Assembly: GCF_026914185.1 (NCBI RefSeq)
Contig: NC_070571.1
Location: forward strand, 1,116,001 to 1,180,000
Length of the DNA: 64,000 bases
Source of the DNA: Puccinia triticina
Lineage: Eukaryota > Basidiomycota > Pucciniomycetes > Pucciniales > Pucciniaceae
Reading direction: 5' to 3'
Position 1 is the first letter of the stretch; each line of letters starts with the position of its first letter. Positions 52,730 through 64,000 of this stretch are shown here, piece by piece. The notes under the pieces were generated by a model. It saw nothing but the letters and a program-made list of their open reading frames with translations. It made no database searches and was not told the DNA's origin. A program made the position numbers and the translations under genes.

Positions 52730-52985
52730 AACTGTGGGAGAGGGCATCTGACCGAGTTGGCACCATCTGGAAAACAAGGCGGCGCATCAAGAGGTTGGAG
52801 TCAGTGAATCGCAATGCTCGGCAATCCAGCGTGCTGATCAGGAACACTTTCTCGAAGGAAAGAGAGAAATCGACCTACGTCTTTTATCAGTTGAGTGGCA
52901 GCGGGGGGTGCTTGGATAGTTGGGTTTTCCTTCGGCGGGGGCTCACTCGAAATTTGCTGCCAAGCTGAAAATGCTGGATGAAAAA
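52730..52985 (-). pseudogene. MsrB remnant: both ends kept, middle deleted
   Basis: 52730-52905 matches the last exon and last intron of MsrB (48500-48690), with the stop codon and Cys-coding region altered. From about 52930 the sequence matches the region just upstream of the MsrB start (49690 onwards; AAATTTGCTG in both). About 1 kb carrying exons 1-6 is missing, so no reductase can be made. Confidence 0.8.
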
Positions 52986-53106
52986 TAGTTGATGACGTCA
53001 TCCTGCCCGTCACAGCAATCACTGTCGATCACACAGCACCCCAGGGCCCAAACTTCAACCACCCAGCTCAACACAACACAACATCCATCCCAGACCCACA
53101 CCGTCC

Positions 53107-54751
53107 ATGTCGCCCCTCAGCCCAGTCCCATCCAGCAAACAGCCCCAGTCCAAGCGGGCCATGCTGGGAAGCGTCTTCAACCAGATCACCGAGATCACCA
53201 ACATCAACAACTTGCGGCAGTTTCAGGCAACCTATGACCCTCGCCAGGCGTAAGCACTACATGCCAGTCTTTCCCCTGACAGAAGCACTGAGACGCCATC
53301 TTTCCGTAATACATCCTTGTATCCAGTCCAGAAACTCTCAAGCTGCAACTGCTCATCAAGGCACAAAAGAGTCTCGTAGTTGATTCCGAAACTATAGCCC
53401 GAGACTCGCACTTGGTCTCCAAACAGCTCTATCTCTGGGCCTGCGAACAGCCTGACCAAGCACTCAAGGACGTCGGCGATCGATTGGCGTACATGAACTA
53501 CCAAGTCGGAGACCTCCAACAACAGTGTTCTAAAACCTTGGAAAAGTCTAGAACCGATCTGAAAGAGATTCGAAACTTGGAGGTACGTCTGAGTTCACTG
53601 GTTTACTTCGATCATGCACACATACCCATCTCATCTTTGGAATCCAACGTTTCTCAGAATGAGTTGCTTAAACTGGTCAGTAATCCGGTTTTCCTTGAAG
53701 AGCCAGCAAAATATGTATCACGACTGAGATTCCTGCTTGCTATCTTGTACTGTAGCGCGATCGAGAAAAGGCGCTACAAACCCAAATTAATAAGCAGCTA
53801 CAAGATCCACGACAGAAGCCAGACACGAGCGAGAGAATCAGCTCCATGACGGCCGAACACGCCACAGTAGTCAACAAGGTGAAAGAGACCGAAGCGATGA
53901 TTCCAGCCCACAAGCGACGATTGATCAAGAGCTCTTATCGAACCCAATTTGAGGCGCTGCGTGAGCTGGGCGATAAGCTGATGATCATCAGCCAGTTCGG
54001 CGACCTCTTGCTCGACGAACTCCCAGAGGACCCTCATCTCCAATACACTGGCGAGGACCGCACTGCTCAGATCAAGGGCGCAGCTTCTCAAACCCTGTCG
54101 GACTACCATGGCCCCGTATTCTCAACACCTAATAATCATCTTGCTAATTTTCAGCTCGATAGCTCTTCTCAGGTGGCCGGGGGTTCATCCTCACTGCATC
54201 GTGCAGACACTCGGTTGGTAGCCAACTCATGACTCTCTAGCTCTGCACAGGGCATTCTCTCACATGATATTGCTTTCACCTGTTGGATATATAGATTGTT
54301 TGGTGAAACTCATCCGCATGTGCTAGCTGACGTCGCGAACGATTCGCATGGAGCTTCGAATATTGGATCCTCTAGTGCTCACTCGACAAGGCCAGGCAGC
54401 AGCACGACGACAGCAGGGATCCTACCGGTGAACCACCAGCCCGCCTCCGTCCCGTCGTCCCAGCCGCCCAAGTTACCCAACAGACCTTCGCCCGCGTTCG
54501 CGGAGAGCAGCAGCCAAGCAGGAGGCAGTGGGGGCGAGAAAAATCACGCTTTCTACCCGGCGCCTGAGCTCGAACACGGCCAGCCGACCATCGCTGAGGT
54601 CGGCGCGCATGTCCCGACGACCACCAATGGCCCGGCCCAGGGTGTCCTCCACCCTCCACATTCCCATCATCATCAGGACCAACAGCAACACCAGCCTCAA
54701 GACCCGGAACAACCACCTGCTTACAGCCCTGTCCCGCCTGAGAAGCCTTGA
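53107..54751 (+). CDS. PIL1/LSP1-family eisosome protein, 443 aa, 5 exons
   Basis: Exons: 53107-53249, 53327-53582, 53658-53675, 53756-54213, 54295-54751; 1332 nt with matching phases. Exon 3 is an 18-nt microexon (NELLKL) whose inclusion restores the usual spacing before RDREK. PIL1 proteins are BAR-domain proteins that shape eisosomes, furrows of the plasma membrane. Recognisable family blocks are LKLQLLIKAQKSLV, SKQLYLWACEQPDQALKDVG, VGDLQQQCSKTLEKSRTDLKEI, VKETEAMIPAHKRRLIK and FGDLLLDELPED. The C-terminal third is Pro/Ser/His-rich, probably disordered, and ends near PPAYSPVPPEKP. A 39-nt in-frame segment (54116-54154) has GT..AG ends and could be a very short intron. The last donor (GTTGGT) is weak. 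It is the intact copy; a stump lies at 50181. Confidence 0.88.
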
Positions 54752-56454
54752 CCGCCCCACTTTCAATTTCCTGCCTATGGATTATTATTATTTTCACTCG
54801 CCCTGTATGCTTGTACTTATGCTCAATTTCCACGGTGTTTTCCTCCCCCCCCCCCCACATCTCCAGCTTCAAATCCATTTTCGGTTGATTAATTTACTGC
54901 CAAGTAGACATACAGGCTACACCAACACGAACTGTGTCAGAACTGCAAAGTAGTCCAAAATAGCTGTCTAGTCACTATGCAATGCGCATCGGGGCTTGAC
55001 TTAAGTCTACATATTGAAACAACTGTTCCCGAAATGACTCTTGGTTAGATTTTCCAGAGCTGGATATGCCCGAAAACCAGCAAAAGTTCTCCAGACGTTC
55101 ATCTTTCTCTGCCATGAGGTTCAACTGTGTAACCGGATCTGCAGAAGTTCCGCAGTTCTTGGCAAATCCAGCTCTGGCCCCAAGAGTCCAAGAGTTTTGA
55201 GTCTGACTCGTGAGCTGTAAAACAAAGGCTTCAATACATGTCAGCTGGAGGCCGTTTGCCAAGACCTTGACCAAAGCTGACCACGGGTAGATCGGCAGGG
55301 ATACAACCTCAATCACCGGGAGGGTTCACAGAGGCTGAACAGAGACGTGGAGCGAGAGAGATTTCTGCCAGTCAAGTTTGTATGACCTTTAGAGATGCCT
55401 CCGCGTCGTTGGGGTTGTTATCCTCCCGTCTGATTTCTCGTGCACCAGCCCACAGGTTCAAGAAGTCTTTGATCAGACCTCATTTGGCGGCGATCTTCTG
55501 ATACAGACATGTAGACGCAATCATTCAACTTTCAATCGCAAAAGGCGTGGGCCTTGCTTCAGGCTCTCACGTTAAAATTATGGCCTGCACCAAGTGAAAG
55601 TCTCGATGATATCATGGGATCGAGGCAGCTTACAGCTGAGCCTGCAAGCATGAGACTATTTTGCATGAACGAGCCTCTTGATGTCAATGGTGAGAACATT
55701 CCATTCACATGGGACGTGTCGGGATCCTCAAAGCGGTCACCTCCTTGCTCCTCGTCTCTCGGTAACAGAGCCCCAGTCACGCGTTGCCTTGGTGAATGGG
55801 CGGAAGGCCCCGTCGAAACACCACGTTGGCTCGAGTGCTCCTCGCGAGTCGGTAGCAAGCGAAGCAAGTCACCCGGCCTCAACTCAGCAGAATTCTTAGG
55901 AACACAAAGATTAGTCACCAAACCGTTCCTGACTCACTTTGCAGCGAGTGCAGGCCGCAGGCCATATCCTGCGGAGCCGGTTGCTTGCAAGCTGCAGAGG
56001 CATCCCTCACAACAACGACCACTGATCCCTTTCGGATCGGCCTAGGGTATTGCCTATTTGAATCTGCGAAACTTAATAGCGGAGTGTACACCGCAACCGT
56101 ACAGGTATACTTAAAAGCGCTGTTGTCTGGTGGAGAAGTGTATATGTACACATGTCCAGACATCAGTCACCATTCCCGGATTTTCTGCCCACCTCGCTAC
56201 CCAAGTTCACTCACTGAAGATCTGGCAAGGCTCTGCTATATAGCAGTGGGAAGCGGACATTAGCGCTTCCAGCGGCCTGAATCATCACCCCACGGACTCC
56301 TCAAGGCCCATCATCCCTCACACTTCACACCTTCTCAAAGCAATATCCAAAAGTATCCTAACCAGAAAAAAGAGTGCTTTCGTTATCAATATTCCGCAGG
56401 ATTTTGCCTTTCTTTAGGACCAGGCTTTTATCATTTACGAATACGAATCCAGAG
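54752..56454. other. intergenic region with an unresolved minus-strand gene candidate
   Basis: Minus-strand frames at 55316-54975 (including AGFAKNCGTSADPVTQLNL) and 55921-55559 (including GDLLRLLPTREEHSS and HVNGMFSPLTSRGSF) look protein-like, and a possible intron (GTGAGT donor near 55943) lies upstream. I could not join them into one consistent model, and no domain was recognised. A poly-C run sits at about 54846-54857. Confidence 0.35.
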
Positions 56455-59168
56455 ATGTTCTTTTCCATCCCAATCCTCTTATCTTGCTTTACGATACACT
56501 ATCGCGGTTCTTGGAGCGTCGCTGCAGCTTCAGATTGTCCGGCACCAGCGCCTTATAAACTCAAAACTCCTCCGCTTACGACTGATTGGACTACAAAAGT
56601 AGGCGCATCACCATGGCCCGAATACTCTCGCCCCTTGCTCAGAAGGCAGCATTGGATCAATCTTAACGGGCCCTGGCAATTCAAACCAGCCAAGGACAGC
56701 CAAGAAATTCAAAACCCACCCTACGGCGGATGTGGCTTCGATAGTGAAATTCTGGTTCCTTTCCCGATGGAAAGTGGGTTAAGCGGGATCATGGAAAATC
56801 ACATGTATAGTTGGTATCGTAGAACTTTTGTTATTCCTCGGGACTGGTCGGGTAAAAGTGTTTTGGTGAATTTCGGTGCGGTGGACTATGAAGGTGATTA
56901 GAAGACGCGCTTACTACAAAATGTTTCAAGCAAGATGAGTTGATAAAATTGCTATCGCCCACCTCCAGCCACGATTTTTGTGAACGGAAAATCGGTCGGA
57001 TTCCACAGAGGAGGATATTTCAAATTCTCATTGGACTTGACCGACGCGCTCAAAGGACCGGGTCAAGAAAACGAGCTGTTGGTATTTGTATATGACCCGA
57101 CCGATTCCAAAGATACCTTGATCCCCCGTAAGTTTCTTTTCTTCGTGATGATACCACGCGTGCCCCCGTTTCCTTGGCATGTCTACTTGCCCGAGCTGAA
57201 GAGCTAACAATTATTTATTACCCTCAATACAGTTGGCAAGCAAGTTTTGAAGCCAGACCACATATTTTATACCCCTAGTAGCGGGATATGGCAAACCGTC
57301 TTTCTTGAACCGGTTCCTAAGGAACACATTATAGATGTTCAGACTACCGCTCACGCGGATGGAACCGGTGCGTAATTTTGAGCTAGATTGCTCTGCGTGG
57401 TTAGCTTTCCTCACGCGATGCACTTTATTAGCAAAAATAACGGTTTCCACCTCGAACAAGGCTTCCAATTCGGAATTAAAGATCACTCTGTACAGTCCAA
57501 CTATTTCTTCCGCGGATTCGCCTCTATATCCGGATTCTCTGGGTACCCCTCTCCAGCAGCTTCAAGCAACTGCCAACACTGCCGTCACTTTCACCGTGTC
57601 TTCTCCTCAGCTGTGGTCTCCCACAAAGCCAAATCTGTATCACTTTCAAATAGAATTAGGACAAGACGTGGTACGAAGTTACTTGGGTTTCCGGACGATC
57701 GAAAAGAAAAAAGACAGCAATGGAATCGTCCGCCCTTTCCTAAACGGAGAATTCGTCTTTCAGCTGGGCACGCTGGACCAGGGATTCTGGCCCGATGGTC
57801 AGCAATCTTAAGATGGGACAGGCTTAGGGTGATTCACTGATAGTCGAATTTCTGCTTTCTCCAACAGGTCTTCACACTGCTCCAACATATGAAGCTATGC
57901 AGTATGATCTGAAGGCATTAAAGAGTTTAGGCTTCAACATGGTTCGAAAGCACATAAAAATTGAACCGGATCTGTACTATTACGCTTGCGACCGGATGGG
58001 CTTGTTGGTTTGGCAAGTGAGTTAAGCCTGCTAGTGCTAGAGTTCAGGCCGTAGCTTCAATTGACAAGCCCCTCCCCCCGTAAACGAATCAGGATATGCC
58101 CTCCATGAACCCCCATTTGCCATGGCCGACACCGGAGCAGCAAACCGAGTTTGTCCGACAGATGATGTTGATGATCACAACACATTGGAGTTTCCCATCA
58201 ATAATCACTTGGGTACTTTACAAGTGGGTTTCTTCCTCCCTCAATACCACACATCTGTGACACTGAAACCGCAACTCACGCGTTTCCATCATTTCCTTAC
58301 TTTCCAGTGAAGGATGGGGACAATTCAAATCGTCTGAAATTGAACTCACGCCAAAGGTCAAAGAGCTGGACCCAACCCGCACGGTTCTGTCGGTCTCAGG
58401 TTGGAGAGGTACGCCGGAGAAGTCATTCAAAGCGTTTCTTCTCCCAGATGCTTTTAACTCACGTGTAGTTTAAATTTGTGTTTTTGAATTCCTGACTCCA
58501 GACTCCGGCGCCGGTGACTTTCACGATAACCATCACTATCGTAAGCTATATCATTTGTGAATATCACATTTGAGCAAGGGAGTAGAACTCTGAGTCGTTC
58601 CCTTTTTCCTTCTTGCAGCATACCCACAGTGCGGAACACCCTTCTATTCTCTGCCCTCGACACCCTACGATCCAGCAAGGATAGCCGTACAGGGAGAATT
58701 CGGCGGAATTGGACACATCCCCGATCGCCGAAATCTTTGGAACGTGCAAAGTCAGATTGATACGCTGAATCAAACTTACGAAGTCGCATCCAGCATCGAA
58801 ATTTGGAACTACAGAGCCATTCGCTTTGTGGAAGACCTGAGGGATCAAGCACAACTCTTCAGCTGTAGTGGTGGCGTATTCACAGTTAGTATTACGAACG
58901 ATCTAGCAGATTGAATAAATATTCTGACGACACCTCTGGATTTTCTCACCTGTAGCAAACCACCGACGTTGAGGCAGAGACCAACGGATTACTCACCGTA
59001 AGCATACTTCAGCTCGGCGGATCCTGTTTTGAATCGGCTGCAATGGAACAGAAGCTGAAGTTTAAAGTTCAATCCAGTACGATCGCAGGATTCTCCGACC
59101 CGATCTTGAAAAATGGCAGAAGCTCACCTCAGAAATTTATGCTGCTCCACACAAAGCGAGTCCATTAG
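56455..59168 (+). CDS. glycoside hydrolase family 2 protein, secreted, 647 aa, 11 exons
   Basis: Exons: 56455-56893, 56969-57127, 57233-57367, 57432-57797, 57868-58016, 58093-58223, 58308-58408, 58502-58540, 58619-58884, 58956-58997, 59052-59168; 1944 nt, phases matching at all ten junctions. A signal peptide starts MFFSIPILLSCF. The GH2 sugar-binding domain follows (WINLNGPWQF, VPFPMESGLSG, SWYRRTF, VLVNFGAVDYEA, FVNGKSVGFHRGGY), then the immunoglobulin-like middle domain and the TIM barrel with GFNMVRKHIKIEPDLYY, the acid/base Glu in VLYNEGWGQF and the nucleophile Glu in VQGEFGGIGH. GH2 enzymes cleave beta-galactosides, mannosides or glucuronides; which substrate applies here cannot be told. 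It is likely used on plant or fungal cell-wall sugars. A Met in frame at 56374 lies upstream, but 56455 places the signal sequence at the N-terminus. Confidence 0.93.
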
Positions 59169-61606
59169 TACACCAAAAACAAAGTCTATCTACTTCCCAA
59201 TTACCCTTGCCAACTAAGCATGACATCAGTAACCGAAAGTAAATTAGAAGGGGGATCAAAAATTTCAAATTTCGACTGTACACACTAAACAGACCATATA
59301 CCTTCCACCCCACTACTCACAGAAAATCATTCGCGGACAATTGATTACTAGATACCCAATGTTATACCCAATCAGCGGCTCCATTCCGCTCCATTATCTT
59401 GCCTTGGTTTCCTTTGGCTTGTCTTCTCAAAATGTTACCTTAAATGTCTATACAACTTTAAGAGTCATGTAGGAATGAAAATGACAGAACCATGAAAAAT
59501 AGATAAAGAGAGATGGCCAGCCTCGAAGGTGCTGAGCTAGTTCATCCACACGCCCAAGGCTACAACCTATAGCCAGGTGATTGGCTAGACTCGTTTGGGA
59601 TATCATCCCTAAGAAGTACTCTAGCCGCGCGCGGACTTCGCTCCGCTTTGGTTAGAAGGTACTCTCTTTGCTTAGAGGATCTAGCTGTCGCGTCGCTAAG
59701 ATCATTTGATTTAGCTGACGAAGAGTTTCACCGATATCTTCCTGATCCTTAGGTAATAGGAAGCTGACCTTCTATTCTGTTTGGCGTAACCTCTGCGCTC
59801 CTGTCAGAAAACTGGTTAACCTTTGCTTGAAATTTGTTCATCATATCTTTTCACCAGCCAGTAAGTAGTCTTTCCCTCCAGATGAGGCATTTGAGCCCAC
59901 GGGAAGTCCTCCAATGCCGCGGGACAAAAGCCGCCCTTGGCTTCTCCTTTTGGCAGTTTTCGCTGCTTTTTGGCAGTTCTTGTTGTTTTTTGGCAGTTCT
60001 GGCTGCTTTTTTGGCCCTGCTCACATCATGAGCCCAAGTGCTGTGACATGTGGAATATCGTTGACACTCAGGGACATCCCCTTGCAGGCCGCTGAAGGCG
60101 AATCACCCCCCAAACCATCGGAATTCTGTTTCGACTGCGAGTCGATCACCGGACAACGCAAGGAGGATACATATACAGACAATTGGGTTGTCAAGCATCC
60201 ATTCTGGCCTTTTGGCTTAGATCAAGTGTAGTATCTGTTCTTATCAGTGTAATTACTGGTATTGGTTCATCGAACCAATCAATTAATTACTCTTATCTTT
60301 GCAATGCCCTCTGGCACAACCCGGCTTGCCGGACTGTCAGAGACGATGGCCTTGGGCTCACACTACTCCCTTGTGCTGTCAGGCAATAACCTTTTTTTGG
60401 CGATTGCTTTTTCTCCCAAAGTATTCAAGAAACATCCTTGTTTCTTCACTATCAGGGGAAAAGAAAACACCTGCACCAAACAACTCCTGTAAGCCAATTT
60501 AGTTGTCCCTTGTTTGAAGGCGCGAGCAATCCTCCGAAGAGGGTGACTTATGACCTACCTTGCAAGGTAGTAGGCAAAGGAAGTCGATTTTGGGCAGTTT
60601 TCATCGTTCCTTCTGCAGCAGCTACACAATTGCATTGGAAGTCAATTGAACTAGCCCATGAGATGCACAAGGGGCATGGCTCGGTGCTCGTATTTTTTTG
60701 GGTATTTGTGGTGCTTGAATCTGATTTTTAAAAAATCACCAAAGAACTATTTGAACTATACCTTCAAGAACCCATGTTTTTTGTTTGTTTGTTTGTTTAG
60801 GGATTCAAAGGGGATTCGGAAGGTATGTAGTCACACAGAGGAAGGCCGGAAATTGTCCCTACTTTATTTCTGATAACTTCATGTGCCTGAGTGAGATATG
60901 CATAAAGAGATATATACACCACAGGAGCACTTTCGGTGCCTTCGAAGTTCGGGCCGAGAACCCGACATCAAACATTTTCCAACGCCAACCTGACAAAAAG
61001 GTCGGGCTGCCGTGGTTCTGCTCGTCATGCCACAGTCGGTGTGACTTGATGGTCATGGCATACAGTCAAACTTGCGGTGGGCGGCCACCGGTTGGGTTGA
61101 CCATCCCATACTTTGGACAAGCCGCCCGGCGGCTGAACTCTGTGTCTGCCGGCACCACGACTGCCAAGGGTCCCAAAGTCAACCTGCCGGCGGTTGACCA
61201 TCAATACATGTCGTCAGCTTGACCCTTAGGCTGCCTGGCAATTGACCAGCAAGCCAACCCTTGCAGACCTAGCAACCTGGCCATCCTGACGGTCAGGCTG
61301 CCTCTGGTCAAATGTTAGAATTGGAAGCTCGCCGAGAGATAGGATCGAAAGGGCTGTCTGATCAAATGTTGGGGGGCAGCTCACGGATATCGGATGCAGA
61401 GGTGGCCGGATCCTGGGCGCCATGGCTCGAACTTAAATAAGTCCCAAGACTTCGGGCCCCCGCAAACTTAACTACACGGCGGACGCAAAACTCCAAAGTA
61501 TCTCCGAAAGTATTTCGGAGAGCCTCCAAAGTACCCGCCAGCAGCAGCGGACGGTCGGCACTTGGTCAAAATATCTGACGAAGTTCCTCCGAAGTAAGAT
61601 TTCAAT
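59169..61606. other. repeat-rich stretch without a clear gene
   Basis: Open frames at 59914-60231 and 60785-61222 encode Cys-containing, partly protein-like sequence (FCFDCESITG; PWFCSSCHSRCDL) that may be remnants of one decayed transposon gene. A (GTTT)n run lies at about 60781-60800. No other features. Confidence 0.4.
59938..60012. repeat. short tandem repeat, about 25-27 bp units
   Basis: Three units with TTTTGGCAGTT and CTGCTTT or GTTGTTT spacers. Confidence 0.75.
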
Positions 61607-61684
61607 GGAACTTCGAATGTCCTTTGGAGAGCCTTCGGAGGAAAACCTTCCTCCAAAGGCTCTCCAAAGGACATTCGAAGTTCC
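61607..61684. repeat. near-perfect hairpin, 36-bp arms, 6-nt loop
   Basis: The left arm begins GGAACTTCGAATGTCCTTTG; the right arm pairs at 35 of 36 positions. Variants of the CCTTTGGAGAG / CTTCGAAG motif occur repeatedly between 61490 and 61900, so the hairpin is the core of a larger palindromic repeat. Confidence 0.9.
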
Positions 61685-63528
61685 TTCGGCAGGATGGACT
61701 TTGGAGTAAGGGTGAGATGTCAGATAATAAGGTTTTATCCGGTCCAACCCGGTGGTCGGACGGATATTTCTGTCACCTTCAAATGTCATTTGAAGTTTTT
61801 GCCCCACCTTCGGAAAATCTTTTCTTCAAAGATCATCCAAAGGACCACAACTTCGGAGGTCCTCCAAATGAAAACCCTCACTTCAAAGGTTTTTTGGCAA
61901 AAAACCTTAAAAGTGCTTCCGCCGTGTAAGTCCGAAGGTGGGGGTGCGAAGCGCCTCCACCGGAGGGCCTTATGCGGTATCGGTGATTTAGGACTGAGAG
62001 CAAAGGCCAAAAACGCTGATTTTGACAAATGTTCCCATAGCTCCTTCACCTCCGAGGATCCCAACAATGTTTCTGGATCAGATGAATTATCAACATCTTG
62101 TCTAATTTTTGATGTATCAATATCATCATGAGTCCTCCTGCCTCACTCACAATGATCCATCAGAGATGGTGGATGACAAAAGCCAACCCAGAGACTGTTA
62201 AAATAGCATTTTTAGTGCAAATCCATACACTTGCCTCGAGGAAAAAAAAATGACAGGTATCCAGGACTCACTGCTCTGACAGATCTGAGAATGTCACAAA
62301 GCTGCAGGATGCGTGTGGGAACATGCATTTTTGGCCATTCACTCCAAATCCCGAGGGAGCCAGTTGGAAAAACAGTGATCAATCATCTGTTCTAGCCAGG
62401 ACAAGTTTTTTTGTGTTTACATCCCCTGTATCTCAAGTTTGGCAAGGAGAAAAATACACCAGAAGGTGGCTGGAGATAGCCACGCTTCTGATGAGTCTTA
62501 GTGAAAATGTATGGGGTGATCACAAAAACACACCACCATAAGGGACCTTAGCACAAAAAGGCAGGGATTTGGGGCATAATTCTCAGGCCAAAATCACCTG
62601 TAAGGCATAAATCCCTCCCAGAGGGAGGCCTTTGGCCTCCCCGGGGAGGGACTTAGTAAGTTAGGGGCCCCCGGGGGGTAGGCTGAACTCGTGAAGCAAG
62701 GCTCCGTCAGGAGGGACTTCACCGTACCTCCCCAAACTGGCACAGCAAGAATCTAACTTGAATTATTTTTTCAATGATCAATGCTCACAATGGTGTAACC
62801 ATTACAATACATTGAGCGTATTGGGTAAACATTTTTCATTGAAGATGCATACATACATGTCCAATTTTTTGTTTGGGGGTTGATTCATTGACTTCCAAAT
62901 GTCTTGGACGTCCGTGCAACCAGATCAAGACGTCAGCCCCAGGCCCCCATTACCAGAAATTGATCCGGCGGCTTTTTGGGAGTCGGAACTCAAATTCCGC
63001 AACAATGTTAGGGAGTCGGGACTTTGATTTTGCAAAAAATGGCAAAAAGTGAAAAAAATTAATAACTCCTCACTGCAGCGCCCAAACCCCCCAAACATTT
63101 TACAGCGGTCAGAGAACCCCCTAGAGGGAAAATGTGGAGCTTTGAGGCATTAGCACAGACTAAGAAAGGGGTGCACAATGGTGGGTCTAATTTGGCGGAT
63201 TTCCTTAGTGGAAAACTACCAGTCCTTAGCCAAAGTTCCCCAAAATGCTCCAAAAATTCACAGTACCAAGTTAAATACCTTATTGAATAATTGTTAGCTT
63301 CTTATAGGCAGTAAACCACTAACAGAAATAATTTCTGAGGGGGTGGTAGCTGTTGGTGGCTTTTGGTGACATTTGGTTAGTAGGTGCAAAGGAATAAACC
63401 TTGGTTGTAATATTCATGTATGATGCAACTTGAATGAAAAGAAAACACAAACTAAAAGTAAATAACTAAAAAAGATATAATAATGGGATACAACTAGTAG
63501 TGTGTAAAATGTTGCAAGAGCTTCCTCC
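61685..63528. other. noncoding repeats
   Basis: It continues the CTTCGGAGG-rich repeat to about 61930, then AT-rich DNA. At 62612-62650 there is a GC-rich compound palindrome (CCCTCCC/GGGAGGG and GGGAGGCC/GGCCTCCC). No gene recognised. Confidence 0.5.
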
Positions 63529-64000
63529 CTACCGTACAATCAAAACAAGTAGAATACCTTTGCTCCCATCACAGAGCTTCAGGAGTAGCTTTTTGAACCA
63601 AATCCTTACAAATGAGCTGGGGAGCTGGAAAGAGGAAAGTGGTTTGGAGAACAAGGGGAAAAAAGTGATCATCAACAAGAGCAATGAAGATGGGTGGGTT
63701 ATTGTTGGGGGGGGGGAATAAGGGAAGTATGTTTGAGGCCAGCCATTGGAGAAGAAAAAAATGGGTGTCTCAAACGCATTGGCCATCACATTGCCCATTT
63801 TTGGAAAAGACATCCACTTATTCCTACCCATGGTTCCTGGAGTTTCAGTAAGTTGGTTCACTACACTGTTGATATTGTGAAATAATTTGTGGTTGATAAA
63901 CCATTGACGGCGTTTGTTGAGTTCATCAATCAATTCTTTCCGTATCTGCATATAATCTCCCTGTCCGCTTCCCAAAGCCCAAGCAACCACTCAATCCACA
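63529..64000 (-). pseudogene. OTU-like cysteine protease domain, frameshifted, cut by window edge
   Basis: The open frame reads VVAWALGSGQGDYMQIRKELIDEL, interrupted here only by my quoting, then WMSFPKMGNVMANAF, TPIFFFS and TYFPY. This is the order of blocks in fungal OTU-type proteases often found with transposons. The expected catalytic block Cys-Gly-Phe-Arg should directly precede VVA. The bases at the window edge give Cys-Gly (TGTGGA, 64000-63995) but in a different frame, as if two bases were lost, with a TGA in the protease frame. The catalytic His side may have existed near TYFPY. Only part of the gene is in view. Confidence 0.5.

Noticed and set aside
53412..53849. A single 145-aa gene
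   Set aside because: It is PIL1 exon 2 read through an intron; splicing at GTACGT and the microexon gives the correct family alignment.
57335..57840. A separate second gene inside the GH2 locus
   Set aside because: The frame is GH2 exon 4 with part of the intron on each side; both splice junctions keep the family reading.

Overview
The window looks like nuclear DNA of a rust fungus (Pucciniales, most like Puccinia). The reasons are the many short GT-AG introns of roughly 40-130 nt, long AT-rich gene-poor stretches packed with transposons, and the gene families present: CPL1-like secreted protein, SigF-like NTF2-like proteins, PIL1 eisosome protein, Tet-like 2OG oxygenase relative, Ngaro/DIRS and Ty3 retroelements. 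No database was searched; exon models were built by hand by matching splice sites and reading phase.

Layout. 1-3585: gene-poor, with two copies of a 36-bp palindrome and a 27-G run. 3586-12177: one complete Ty3/gypsy LTR retrotransposon on the minus strand with almost identical LTRs and ACGT target duplication; pol is open, gag is broken. About 12900-17670: a tyrosine-recombinase (DIRS/Ngaro-type) retroelement on the minus strand with RT-RNase H and YR open and gag broken. 18.2-21.7 kb: a 36-bp minisatellite, a spliced kelch-repeat gene and a Tet-like oxygenase relative. 21.7-38 kb: a gene desert holding four MITE-like elements, one carrying a hAT transposase remnant, and a 2.8-kb Mutator-like element with long inverted termini and a 10-bp target duplication.

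38.0-59.2 kb is the gene-rich part: a small secreted protein; a seven-exon CPL1-like secreted protein (307 aa); three paralogous six-exon SigF-like NTF2-like genes (41.0, 46.8 and 51.2 kb, all minus); a nine-exon secreted repeat protein (525 aa) in which a pair of exons has been tandemly duplicated; a seven-exon methionine sulfoxide reductase B; a PIL1-family eisosome gene; and an eleven-exon GH2 glycosidase (647 aa). For all of these except the single-exon secreted gene, the exon lengths sum to a whole number of codons with matching phases at every junction.

The main structural result is a tandem duplication of a SigF-like / MsrB / PIL1 block between about 45.8 and 54.8 kb, followed by complementary loss: the left copy keeps MsrB and only a stump of PIL1, while the right copy keeps PIL1 and only the tail of MsrB. 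Both copies keep an open SigF-like gene.

59.2-64.0 kb returns to repeats, a 36-bp-arm hairpin, and at the right edge an OTU-like protease domain that seems frameshifted right after its catalytic cysteine.
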